Of a stretch of DNA of 64,000 bases, positions 44,319 through 53,544 are shown one piece after another; positions within the stretch are counted from its first letter, which is position 1; each line of letters starts with the position of its first letter. A program made the translations under genes and the position numbers. Source of the stretch: Pseudolabrys sp. Its GTDB lineage: Bacteria; Pseudomonadota; Alphaproteobacteria; Rhizobiales; Xanthobacteraceae. Location of the stretch: contig JAFIGS010000034.1 of the NCBI GenBank assembly GCA_017849615.1, forward strand, positions 62,001 through 126,000. Reading direction: 5' to 3'. A model generated the notes under the pieces. The model did no database searches, was not told the origin of the DNA, and worked only from the letters and a program-made list of their open reading frames with translations.

Positions 44319-44372
44319 CCCCGCGCATAGCCGTCCGAAGGACGGCGTTCTTTTAGAACGCCTATGGCGGGG
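44319..44372. repeat. Three-way-junction palindromic element
   Basis: Outer arms CCCCGCGCATAG (44319-44330) and CTATGGCGGGG (44362-44372) enclose two small perfect hairpins, CCGTCC-GAA-GGACGG (44331-44345) and CGTTCT-TTT-AGAACG (44346-44360). The whole could fold as a cloverleaf-like three-way junction. A further element with CTCCGCTTTCGCGGAGACGAACGGAG follows at about 44425-44450. Confidence 0.75.
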
Positions 44373-44467
44373 GCCCAGGAGTCCAAAGTTGAGGCGCTCG
44401 TTGTGGTTTCCGGGGTCTCCGCTTTCGCGGAGACGAACGGAGATTGGGCACTACGTGCGCGAAAATT

Positions 44468-46547
<2,080 letters not shown>

Positions 46548-46555
46548 GGTATTGC

Positions 46556-46909
46556 ATGTCGACAATGAGGTCGCTGGCCGTGCTGGCCGGGGTCGCGATC
46601 GGGATGCTGTGGGCGGCCGCGCCGGCTCGAGCCGATGACGTCACCGTCACTATCGACAACTTTGCCTTCACGCCGCAAACCCTGTCGGTAAGGCCAGGTA
46701 CCAAGGTAGTCTGGGTGAACCACGACGACATCCCGCACAGCGTCGCTTCCACCACGCAGGGGCTGCGCTCGAAGGCGCTCGACACCGACGACAGCTTCTC
46801 GTTCACATTCACGACACCCGGAACGTTCAATTACTTTTGCGGCTTGCATCCGCATATGACCGGATCGATTGTCGTCGCCGGCACAGCGGGCGGTGCCGCG
46901 CCTAATTAA
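46556..46909 (+). CDS. Secreted cupredoxin-domain protein
   Basis: A small type 1 copper protein of about 117 residues. A signal peptide (to ARA-DD near 28) is followed by a plastocyanin/azurin-like fold with copper ligands: His in VNHDDIPHSV, then Cys, His and possibly Met in YFCGLHPHMTGSI. I chose ATG 46556, nine bases after the phosphoesterase stop; GTG 46544 would overlap. It probably carries electrons or binds copper in the periplasm. Its stop lies 22 bases before the sigma factor start. Confidence 0.85.
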   Translation: MSTMRSLAVLAGVAIGMLWAAAPARADDVTVTIDNFAFTPQTLSVRPGTKVVWVNHDDIPHSVASTTQGLRSKALDTDDSFSFTFTTPGTFNYFCGLHPHMTGSIVVAGTAGGAAPN

Positions 46910-46931
46910 TGCGTTGGTCCTCGCGGACGAC

Positions 46932-47489
46932 ATGATGGTGCCGGACTTCGATAGAGGCGACGACGCGGCGCAGCGTTTTCGCGCCGCGGCTTTGCCGTAT
47001 CTCGACGACGTCTACACTTTGGCCCGCTACCTCTTGCGCGATTCGGACGACGCCGACGATGCCGTGCAGGAATGCTACCTGCGGGCGTTCCGGCATTTCG
47101 CCACTTTTCGCGGCGGCGCGATCAAGCCGTGGTTGCTGGCCATCCTGCGCAATGTCTGCCGGGCCGAGTATGCGCGGCGCAGCGCATCCCCCGTCGTGGC
47201 CGGCGCCGACGACGATTGGGCCGAGCAGGCGAGCGGAGGGCTGTGGAGCGATCCGTCGTCGCCGGAAGCCGAGACCTTGCGCCGCTTCGATGCCGCGGCG
47301 GTACAGGCGCTGATCGCCCGGTTGCCGGAGCCGTATCGCGAGACCCTGGTGCTGCGCGAGATCAACGATCTGAGCTATCGCGAAATTGCCGACGTGATCG
47401 GAGCGCCGGTCGGAACGGTCATGTCGAGACTTGCGAGGGCCCGGGCCTTGCTGCGCGCGGCCTGGCTTGCGGAGGAGGAGGAACCATGA
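46932..47489 (+). CDS. ECF-type RNA polymerase sigma factor
   Basis: About 185 residues. Sigma-2 region: FRAAALPYLDDVYTLARYLL with the acidic DADDAVQECYLRAFRHF core; sigma-4 region: LPEPYRETLVLREINDLSYREIADVIGAPVGTVMSRLARAR. The start is uncertain because the frame is open back into the cupredoxin gene; ATG 46932 is the first ATG after its stop. The stop overlaps the anti-sigma ATG (ATGA), so the pair is coupled. It probably controls its own cassette. Confidence 0.9.
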   Translation: MMVPDFDRGDDAAQRFRAAALPYLDDVYTLARYLLRDSDDADDAVQECYLRAFRHFATFRGGAIKPWLLAILRNVCRAEYARRSASPVVAGADDDWAEQASGGLWSDPSSPEAETLRRFDAAAVQALIARLPEPYRETLVLREINDLSYREIADVIGAPVGTVMSRLARARALLRAAWLAEEEEP

Positions 47490-48247
47490 CCTGCGACGAG
47501 GCCGAGGTGCTGATCCACGCGCTGATCGACGGCGAACTCGACGCGGGCCATGCGCGCGATGTCGAGGCGCATGTCGCGGGCTGCGCGCGCTGCGCCGCGC
47601 GTTTTTCGGCGTGGCGCGACCTGCGCGACGCCATGCCGGTGCGGGGCCTGCGCCACGCAGCACCCGCATCGCTGCGCAGCCGCATCGAGCGCGCCGTGCC
47701 GTCGCCGGCGAAGACCGACCGCCGCGCCTTGCTCAAGGGCTTTGTCGCCGGCGGCGCGCTGTCGGCGCTGGCGGCGACCGGCGCCGGTGTCGTCATCCTG
47801 CGGCAGGACCGCGACGACATCGTTGCCGGCGAAGCAATCTCGGCGCATCTGCGCTCGCTGCAGGCCGATCATCTAACCGACGTGCTGTCGACCAATCAGC
47901 ATACGGTCAAACCGTGGTTCAACGGCCGCATCGACCTCGCGCCGCCGGTCGTCGATCTCGCCGCGCAAGGCTTCACCCTGATCGGCGGGCGTCTCGACTT
48001 CATCGACGGCAAGCCGGTCGCGGCAATCGTGTACAGACGGCGCGTTCATGTGATCAACCTTTTCGCCGCACAGGGGCTGGCATTCGCGTGGCGGACGCCG
48101 AAGGCCCAGGCCGTCCAAGGCTTCAACCTCATGCGCTGGAGCGACGGCGGGCTGGACCTGCTCGCGGTCAGCGATCTCAATCGCGACGAACTCGAGGAAT
48201 TCGTGTCGCGATTTTCAGAGGCGACGCGGAAGTCGCGTCAGGGCTGA
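47486..48247 (+). CDS. Membrane anti-sigma factor with zinc-finger domain
   Basis: A 253-residue protein. The N-terminal anti-sigma zinc-finger (zf-HC2 type, about 1-45) has CDEAEVLIHALIDGEL and the metal motif HVAGCARC. One membrane helix (about 80-100, preceded by DRRALLKGF) links to a periplasmic domain of about 150 residues that may sense the signal. The overlap with the sigma gene and the zinc finger support a direct partner role. The RR motif before the helix is Tat-like, which is often seen in such factors. Confidence 0.9.
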   Translation: MTCDEAEVLIHALIDGELDAGHARDVEAHVAGCARCAARFSAWRDLRDAMPVRGLRHAAPASLRSRIERAVPSPAKTDRRALLKGFVAGGALSALAATGAGVVILRQDRDDIVAGEAISAHLRSLQADHLTDVLSTNQHTVKPWFNGRIDLAPPVVDLAAQGFTLIGGRLDFIDGKPVAAIVYRRRVHVINLFAAQGLAFAWRTPKAQAVQGFNLMRWSDGGLDLLAVSDLNRDELEEFVSRFSEATRKSRQG

Positions 48248-48301
48248 CGAGACAAATCGCTCCCTGGCCTATATACCAAGAGGGCCGGAGACCCATTGGA
48301 A

Positions 48302-49267
48302 ATGACCGCCCCGACGACGGACGCGCCCGCCCCCGCTCAGCCCGCCCAAAAGCCCGCCCAAGACGCCGCGAAAGACCATACGAAGGATCACGCCCTCGCC
48401 GGCATCGCCTTGATGCTGGTCGGAATCTTTTTCTTCTCGGTCAACGATACGATGGGCAAATACCTGGTCGGCACCTATGCCGTCGGCCAGATCCTGCTGA
48501 TGCGCAGCGCGGCGGCCATTGTCATCCTGGCGCCTTTCATCAAGCGCGAGGGCCTGTCGGCCTTCCGGAACGCTCCGCGGCCGGGCCTGCAGATCCTGCG
48601 CGCCGTTTTCGCAACCTTCGAAGTGTTCTGCTTCTACTGGGCGCTGACCGGCATGTCGCTCGCCGACACCATGACCTTCTATCTCGCCGGCCCGATCTAC
48701 GTGACGGCAATGTCGCCGTTCCTGCTCGGCGAGCATGTCGGCTGGCGGCGCTGGCTCGCCGTGTTGGTCGGCTTCGTCGGCGTCATGATCGCGCTCGGGC
48801 CGAGCGGCGGCGCCTTCTCGCCGCATGCGCTGGTGGCGATTGCCGGCAGCCTGATGTTCTCGGTCTTCATGGTGTGCACGCGGCTGGTGCGCGGCACGTC
48901 CGACGTCGTGCTGCTGTCGACGCAGGTGGTGGCGGCGCTCTTTTTCGGCGCGGTGACGGCGCCGTTCACCTGGGTCGCGGTCGGCCTGTTCGACGGCGCG
49001 CTGCTGGCGCTGCTCGGCGTCGTGGCGATGGTGGCGTTCCTGTGCATCAATCGCTCGCTCAGCGTCGCGCCGGCTTCGGTGGTCGTGCCCTATCAGTACA
49101 CCGCGATCGTCTGGGCGGTGCTGCTCGGCTTTATCTTCTTCGGCGACATCCCGTCGACGCAGATGCTGATCGGCGCCGGCATCATCATCTCCGCCGGCAT
49201 CTACATCTTCATCCGCGAGCAGCAGCTGTCGAAGCCGCCGGCCTTCACCGAACCGCCGCCGGCTTGA
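48302..49267 (+). CDS. EamA/DMT-family exporter
   Basis: A 321-residue ten-helix transporter with a soluble N-terminal tail of about 35 residues, Ala/Pro/Lys/Asp-rich (QPAQKPAQDAAKDHTKDHA). First EamA repeat from GIALMLVGIFFFSVNDTMGK; second from about 180. The pattern resembles RarD/YdcZ-like permeases of this group with the FFFSVNDT motif. The ATG at 48302 is preferred over TTG 48296. It lies 54 bases after the anti-sigma gene, so it may belong to that regulon. Substrate unknown. Confidence 0.85.
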   Translation: MTAPTTDAPAPAQPAQKPAQDAAKDHTKDHALAGIALMLVGIFFFSVNDTMGKYLVGTYAVGQILLMRSAAAIVILAPFIKREGLSAFRNAPRPGLQILRAVFATFEVFCFYWALTGMSLADTMTFYLAGPIYVTAMSPFLLGEHVGWRRWLAVLVGFVGVMIALGPSGGAFSPHALVAIAGSLMFSVFMVCTRLVRGTSDVVLLSTQVVAALFFGAVTAPFTWVAVGLFDGALLALLGVVAMVAFLCINRSLSVAPASVVVPYQYTAIVWAVLLGFIFFGDIPSTQMLIGAGIIISAGIYIFIREQQLSKPPAFTEPPPA

Positions 49268-49273
49268 TGCCTG

Positions 49274-49378
49274 GTCATTCCGGGGCGGGTCGAAGACGCG
49301 AACCCGGAATCCAGCAACGCATTCTGATTTTCCGGCTGGATTCCGGGTTCGCGCGTTTTGCGCGCGTCCCGGAATGAC
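49274..49378. repeat. Large inverted repeat downstream of EamA gene
   Basis: It begins GTCATTCCGGGGCGGGTCG and ends CGCGTCCCGGAATGAC, with two inner copies of GGATTCCGGGTTCGCG in opposite orientation. It shares ends and core with the element at 35165-35270. Confidence 0.75.
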
Positions 49379-49384
49379 GAGAAA

Positions 49385-50023
49385 CTAGATCGCCTTGCCG
49401 CGCGCCGCGACTTCATCGGCGATCGCATCCGCGTCGGGTCCGAGCCCGCGCAGCCCCGCCGCGACGCCGGCCTGATCGGCGGCGATGCGGTTCTGGCTGA
49501 CTTTCCATTTGCCTTCGAGGCGCGCGATCGGGATCTCGACGCCGACAATACCCTTGAGCTGCGCGGCGATGAATGCATCCGGCGCGTCGGCGACATTCCA
49601 TGGCGCCGGCTGCGTCTGCTCGTTACGCCGCGTCAGCGCATCGACCTGCTGCCGGAGCCAGTCGGCATCGTCGATCACGCGCGGCGCGCCCCACGCGTGC
49701 ACCGTGATGTAATTCCACGTCGGCACGACCTTTCCGCTCTCGCGCTTGGTCGGGTAGAGCGACGGGCTGATGTAATGCTGCGGGCCCTGAAACACGATGA
49801 GACATTCGGAGACCGCGGCAAGTTCACCAAGCTGCGGGTTGGCACGCGCCAGATGCGCGCGTAAGGTGCCGCGCTCCGACGCTGCGCCATCGATCAGGAA
49901 CGGCACCGGGTTGGCCTGCAATCCGCCCGGCCCCGCCGTGATCAGCAGGCCGAGCGGATGCGCGGCGATCAGCGCGTGCTGAACGTCGCGCCGGTCTTCG
50001 CGAAAGTGGGGAGGCTGATACAT
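49385..50023 (-). CDS. PaiB-like FMN-binding protein
   Basis: A 212-residue protein of the PaiB / FMN-binding split-barrel family. The start MYQPPHFREDRRDVQHALI is the family hallmark, and YISPSLYPTKRESGKVVPTWNY is the flavin-site region. Bacillus PaiB is described as a transcriptional repressor of sporulation and protease genes, but related proteins may be flavin enzymes. It lies 19 bases after the GNAT gene on the same strand, and PaiA, the usual partner of PaiB, is also a GNAT enzyme, which makes a functional pair plausible. Confidence 0.85.
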   Translation of the reverse strand: MYQPPHFREDRRDVQHALIAAHPLGLLITAGPGGLQANPVPFLIDGAASERGTLRAHLARANPQLGELAAVSECLIVFQGPQHYISPSLYPTKRESGKVVPTWNYITVHAWGAPRVIDDADWLRQQVDALTRRNEQTQPAPWNVADAPDAFIAAQLKGIVGVEIPIARLEGKWKVSQNRIAADQAGVAAGLRGLGPDADAIADEVAARGKAI

Positions 50024-50042
50024 CGTATCACCCGTCCACCTT

Positions 50043-50639
50043 TTACGAGACGCGCTTGATCGGCGCCCAGCCCTTGAGGGCGGACCAGATGCCGTGTTCG
50101 AGCCGGAAGCGGTCGATCGGCGCCGACGACTTGATCGAGTGGATCCGGTACAGGCCGACGCCGGTCCACTGAAAGCCGCACTTCTCCAGCACCCGGCGCG
50201 AGGCCGGGTTGGTCACGCGCGCGCCGGCATGCAGCGCGGTGTGCCCCAGATCGGTGAAGGCGTAATCGACCAGCGCATGGACCGCCTCGGTGGCGTAGCC
50301 CTTGCCCCAGTGCTCGCTGCCGAGCCAGTAGCCGATTTCCGCGGCGCCATCCTGCTGCGCGATGCTGCAGGCGCCGATCACCGTCTTGTCGCGCGTGATG
50401 AGATAGACACATTCGCCGCCGGGCTTGTTCGCGGCGGTAATGAAATTCTCGGCATCCGCCAAACGGTATGGATGCGGGATACGCGCTGTATTTTCGGCAA
50501 TACGACGGTCGGCTGCGAGCATCGATACTGCTTTAGCGTCCGCGAGACGCGGCGCGCGCATAGCCAGCCGCTCGGTCTCGAGGACGGGGATACTCGCTTC
50601 GCGAAAGCTTTGGCTTGGTATTTCTTCCAGCAGGGTCAT
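50043..50639 (-). CDS. GNAT-family N-acetyltransferase (RimJ/RimL-like)
   Basis: About 198 residues. The acetyl-CoA loop is in AEIGYWLGSEHWGKGYATEAVHALVDYAF, typical of RimJ/RimL-type enzymes; the N-terminal strand VLETERLAMRAPRLADAKAV matches too. ATG 50639 is preferred; a frame open to 50723 adds unlike sequence. It follows rpmA at some distance. GNAT genes after rpmA are common in Hyphomicrobiales. Its substrate is unknown, perhaps a protein N-terminus. Confidence 0.85.
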   Translation of the reverse strand: MTLLEEIPSQSFREASIPVLETERLAMRAPRLADAKAVSMLAADRRIAENTARIPHPYRLADAENFITAANKPGGECVYLITRDKTVIGACSIAQQDGAAEIGYWLGSEHWGKGYATEAVHALVDYAFTDLGHTALHAGARVTNPASRRVLEKCGFQWTGVGLYRIHSIKSSAPIDRFRLEHGIWSALKGWAPIKRVS

Positions 50640-50790
50640 GGCTCGGGCTCCAGTTTCGAACCCAGGCCAGCCCCAGGTCCTGAAATGCTTTGAGGGGGAG
50701 CCGGTCACCCGTCTCCCCCTCAAAGAGCCTCTATGAGCCCCTGCCGGTTTGACTTAGTGACCGGCAGACCTCGATTTTTGGTCTAACCGT

Positions 50791-51063
50791 TTATTCAGCC
50801 GCTTCTGCGATCGCCGGGACGACGGACACGTAGGTGCGGCCTTTGGCTTTGGTAGCGAACTGAACTTTTCCGTCGACGAGTGCGAACAACGTGTGATCCT
50901 TGCCCATGCCTACATTACGGCCGGCATGCCACACGGTGCCGCGCTGACGCGCAATGATGTTGCCGGCGATCGCGAGCTGACCACCGGACTTCTTCAGACC
51001 AAGGCGGCGACCATCGGAGTCGCGGCCGTTGCGGGATGAACCGCCTGCTTTCTTGTGCGCCAT
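50791..51063 (-). CDS. rpmA: 50S ribosomal protein bL27
   Basis: Ribosomal protein bL27, 90 residues. The basic N-terminus [20 protein letters not shown] reaches the peptidyl-transferase centre and no leader peptide precedes it. The core [11 protein letters not shown]-like stretch reads [17 protein letters not shown]. It lies 91 bases downstream of rplU, its universal partner. Confidence 0.99.
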   Translation of the reverse strand: MAHKKAGGSSRNGRDSDGRRLGLKKSGGQLAIAGNIIARQRGTVWHAGRNVGMGKDHTLFALVDGKVQFATKAKGRTYVSVVPAIAEAAE

Positions 51064-51154
51064 AGCTAGAGCTCTCTCGAATTCCGTTACTTGCTACACC
51101 GATTCCTTGTCGGAATCACGTCACTATTTCTTACCTAAGGCGTCAGTCTGCCGC

Positions 51155-51607
51155 TTACGCGGCAGATTTGGCGGCCTTCTTGCGGGCGGCGGGCTTCTTG
51201 GCCGCTTTCTTTTCGCCTTCCGCGCCTTCCGCCGCTTCCGGCTTCGGCTTGGCGACCCGCTTGGGGCGCTCCGGCGGCGTCTTCGAAGGCTTCTTGCCGT
51301 CGGTCAGGATTTCGGTGATGCGGATCACCGAGAACTCGTGACGGAAGCCGCGCTTGCGGCGCGAATTCTTGCGGCGGCGCTTCTTGAACGCGATGACCTT
51401 GTCGCCGCGCTCATGGCTGAGCACCACGCCGGCCACGGTCGCGCCCGACACGGTCGGCACGCCGACCTGCGGGTTGTCGCCGCCGACCAGCAAAACTTCA
51501 CCAAATTCAACCACATCGCCCGGCTCGCCCGCCTGGCGGTCGATCCGGATCACATCTTCAGCCACAACGCGGTACTGCTTACCGCCGGCTTTGATGACTG
51601 CGAACAT
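51155..51607 (-). CDS. rplU: 50S ribosomal protein bL21
   Basis: Ribosomal protein bL21. The conserved part (about 1-103) starts MFAVIKAGGKQYRVVAED and includes KKRRRKNSRRKRGFRHEF. The remaining 45 residues are a Lys/Ala/Pro-rich tail ending KKAAKKPAARKKAAKSAA; extended tails are usual in alphaproteobacterial L21. First gene of the rplU-rpmA unit. Confidence 0.98.
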   Translation of the reverse strand: MFAVIKAGGKQYRVVAEDVIRIDRQAGEPGDVVEFGEVLLVGGDNPQVGVPTVSGATVAGVVLSHERGDKVIAFKKRRRKNSRRKRGFRHEFSVIRITEILTDGKKPSKTPPERPKRVAKPKPEAAEGAEGEKKAAKKPAARKKAAKSAA

Positions 51608-51868
51608 CGTTCTTTTCCTTCGTGTTCAAACCCGCGTCTCAAGGCCAAGCGGCCCCGGACCGGCTTCTTGTCAGTCGTTTGTTGTTTGTGATCAAGGGCT
51701 TAGGCCCTCGAACAAAGATGCGAGCCCAAAGGCCCGCATACGGGCGGCTTTATGCCGGGGAAAGCCGGCAAATGTCAAGGAAACAGGCAGGTTTTGGGTT
51801 TCGCGGCGTTGCCGGATGACCGGACCTTAGAGGTCCGGCAATACCAGAATTGGACGTAGTGGCTTGTT

Positions 51869-51890
51869 ATGTACGGAATTTGCCGTACAT
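51869..51890. promoter_or_regulatory. Palindromic operator upstream of the TacAT-type pair
   Basis: ATGTACGG-AATTTG-CCGTACAT: perfect eight-base arms with a six-base spacer, 20 bases upstream of the antitoxin ATG. Antitoxins of the DUF1778 ribbon-helix-helix type bind such dyads to repress their own operon, so autoregulation is inferred. Confidence 0.65.
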
Positions 51891-51910
51891 TCTTGGGCAG
51901 GAGAACTGCC

Positions 51911-52213
51911 ATGCTTCCTTATAGACCCGATCAAAGTGTCCGCAGTCCGAAGTCAGCGCGGATGGAGCAACGGACAACCCAGGAAACCAAGGACCTTATC
52001 GAGAAGGCAGCCGGCCTTCTTGGCGTGAACGCGTCCGAGTTCACAGTGGCCGCTGCGGCGAAGGCCGCGCGGGACACATTGCGCGACTACGAGGCCACGG
52101 CCCTACAGCCGTCGGCGCACGCCACTTTCATGGCGGCATTGGAAGCGACCGAGCCGACTGAAAGCTTGACCGGGTTGATGACCCTCCATGCTGAGGTCTC
52201 GAAGCCGAAATGA
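51911..52213 (+). CDS. DUF1778 antitoxin (TacA-like)
   Basis: A 100-residue antitoxin. The ribbon-helix-helix DNA-binding part is in ARMEQRTTQETKDLIEKAAG (about 17-36) followed by GVNASEFTVAAAAKAA, the DUF1778 signature. The C-terminal half (about 60-100) should wrap the toxin. ATG 51911 is preceded by AGGAGAA; an earlier in-frame ATG at 51869 lies inside the operator. Its stop overlaps the toxin ATG (ATGA). Confidence 0.88.
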   Translation: MLPYRPDQSVRSPKSARMEQRTTQETKDLIEKAAGLLGVNASEFTVAAAAKAARDTLRDYEATALQPSAHATFMAALEATEPTESLTGLMTLHAEVSKPK

Positions 52214-52740
52214 TTAATCGCGCTTTCCTCGCGCGCATCCGCATCGGGCCGCTCGATCGCAAGAAGCACGATCGCGCGGCTTTTTCATGCGGTGAGGAGC
52301 GCCTCGATAATTTCCTCAGGAGCGTGGCGGCGCGACAGCAGGACGACGATCACACCAGGGTCTATATCGCCTCTCTGGATGACGGCCCCGCCATCGCCGG
52401 CTTTTACGCGCTCAACGCCCACGCCATCGACGCCGCCACGCTGCCGCCCGAGCAGCGCAGGAAGTTGCCTTCCTATCCGACGATCCCGGCGATCTATTTG
52501 TCGGTCGTTGCCGTGGCGCGCGAGCAGCAAGGCAAGGGGCTCGGCACGGTCTTGCTGGCGGATGCCTTCAAGCGCTGCGTGTCCGTCGCCGGTCAGGTCG
52601 GCGCGCATTTCATCGTGCTCGATGCGCTCAACGAGCGCGCCGCCCGGCTGTATCGCGAACTGGGCTTCGTCGACCTTCCGGGTCACGAACCGCGCATGCT
52701 GATCAAAATGGCCGTCGTGCGAAAGGCGGCCGGCAAATGA
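52210..52740 (+). CDS. GNAT toxin (TacT-like)
   Basis: A 176-residue GNAT acetyltransferase of the type II toxin class. In characterised TacT-type toxins the acetyl group goes onto the amino acid of charged tRNA, stopping translation. Visible motifs: FSCGEERLDNFL near the N-terminus, the acetyl-CoA loop in VAREQQGKGLGTVLLADAF, and the C-terminal tyrosine in RAARLYRELGFVDLP. It is coupled to its antitoxin by overlap. The chosen start (MINRAF) is the overlapping ATG; TacT relatives usually start nearer the FxCG motif. Confidence 0.88.
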   Translation: MINRAFLARIRIGPLDRKKHDRAAFSCGEERLDNFLRSVAARQQDDDHTRVYIASLDDGPAIAGFYALNAHAIDAATLPPEQRRKLPSYPTIPAIYLSVVAVAREQQGKGLGTVLLADAFKRCVSVAGQVGAHFIVLDALNERAARLYRELGFVDLPGHEPRMLIKMAVVRKAAGK

Positions 52741-52768
52741 AAAGCGCCGGCAGCGATGCCGGCGCTTG
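52741..52768. terminator. Terminator between toxin gene and kdpE
   Basis: AAGCGCCGGC-AGCGAT-GCCGGCGCTT, a perfect 10-base stem directly after the toxin stop, followed by GGTTATT. The symmetric hairpin with A-rich left side may serve both convergent genes. Confidence 0.7.
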
Positions 52769-52809
52769 GTTATTCGACGCTCGTCAGTCTCGGTGACCAG
52801 CCGATCGCC

Positions 52810-53544
52810 TCACCCCACCGGCACAGGAGCGGCCGCGCCGTTTTCCGCCTCGGCGGAGTGGGCGAGCCGGTAGCCGACGCCCAGTTCGGTGACCAGGATC
52901 TTCGGCGAATCCGGCGTCGGTTCGATCTTCTGACGCAGCTTGCGCACGAAGATGCGCAGGTAATGCGTGTCCTGCATGTGGATCGAGCCCCACACTTCCT
53001 TCAGCAGATGCTGATGCGTGACGACGTTGCCGGCGTGCTGCGCCAGCACCTGCAGCAGGCGATACTCCTTCGGCGTCAGCGTCAGACGCTGGCCGTTGAG
53101 TGTCACCGTGCGTGAGGCGAGATCGATGGTCAGCGGCCCGACCGTGACCGCCGGCTCGCCGGAGGCGGCGCGCGATTGCCGGCGCAGCGCCACGCGCACG
53201 CGGGCCAGCAACTCGGCGATGCCGAACGGCTTGACGACGTAATCGTCGGCGCCCAGCTCGAGCAACCGCACCTTTTCGGTTTCGGTGGACCGCACCGACA
53301 GCACGATGATCGGCACCGTCGACCAGGAGCGGATGCGCTCGACGACATCGGCGCCGTCCATGTCGGGCAGGCCGAGATCGACGATCACGATATCGATGGG
53401 GCGCAAGGTCGAGGCGCGGATCGCCTCGGCGCCGGTGCCGGCCGCGTGCACGACGAAGCCATTGAGTTCGAAGCCGGTCCGCAGGAAGCGGCGAATCTGC
53501 ACTTCGTCATCGACGATCAGTACGATAGGAGACGGTTCACTCAT
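52810..53544 (-). CDS. kdpE: OmpR-family response regulator, KdpE-like
   Basis: A 244-residue response regulator. The receiver domain (about 6-118) has the phosphoacceptor in IVIVDLGLPDMDG and the lysine in DYVVKPFG; the winged-helix DNA-binding domain (about 135-230) has LTPKEYRLLQVLAQHAGNVV and HYLRIFVRKLRQKIE, typical of KdpE. It overlaps the kinase gene by eight bases. In E. coli, KdpE turns on the KdpFABC potassium pump, but no kdp pump genes lie in this window, so the target is inferred by similarity only. Confidence 0.9.
   Translation of the reverse strand: MSEPSPIVLIVDDEVQIRRFLRTGFELNGFVVHAAGTGAEAIRASTLRPIDIVIVDLGLPDMDGADVVERIRSWSTVPIIVLSVRSTETEKVRLLELGADDYVVKPFGIAELLARVRVALRRQSRAASGEPAVTVGPLTIDLASRTVTLNGQRLTLTPKEYRLLQVLAQHAGNVVTHQHLLKEVWGSIHMQDTHYLRIFVRKLRQKIEPTPDSPKILVTELGVGYRLAHSAEAENGAAAPVPVG

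Noticed and set aside
47431-49377. Plus-strand open frame of 648 codons spanning the anti-sigma and EamA genes in another frame.
   Set aside because: Arg/Gly-rich; both overlapped genes have clear domains in their own frames.
50740-50766. Hairpin CTGCCGGT...ACCGGCAG downstream of rpmA as a terminator.
   Set aside because: Stem is short, the loop is long and no T-run follows on the minus strand; too weak to annotate.
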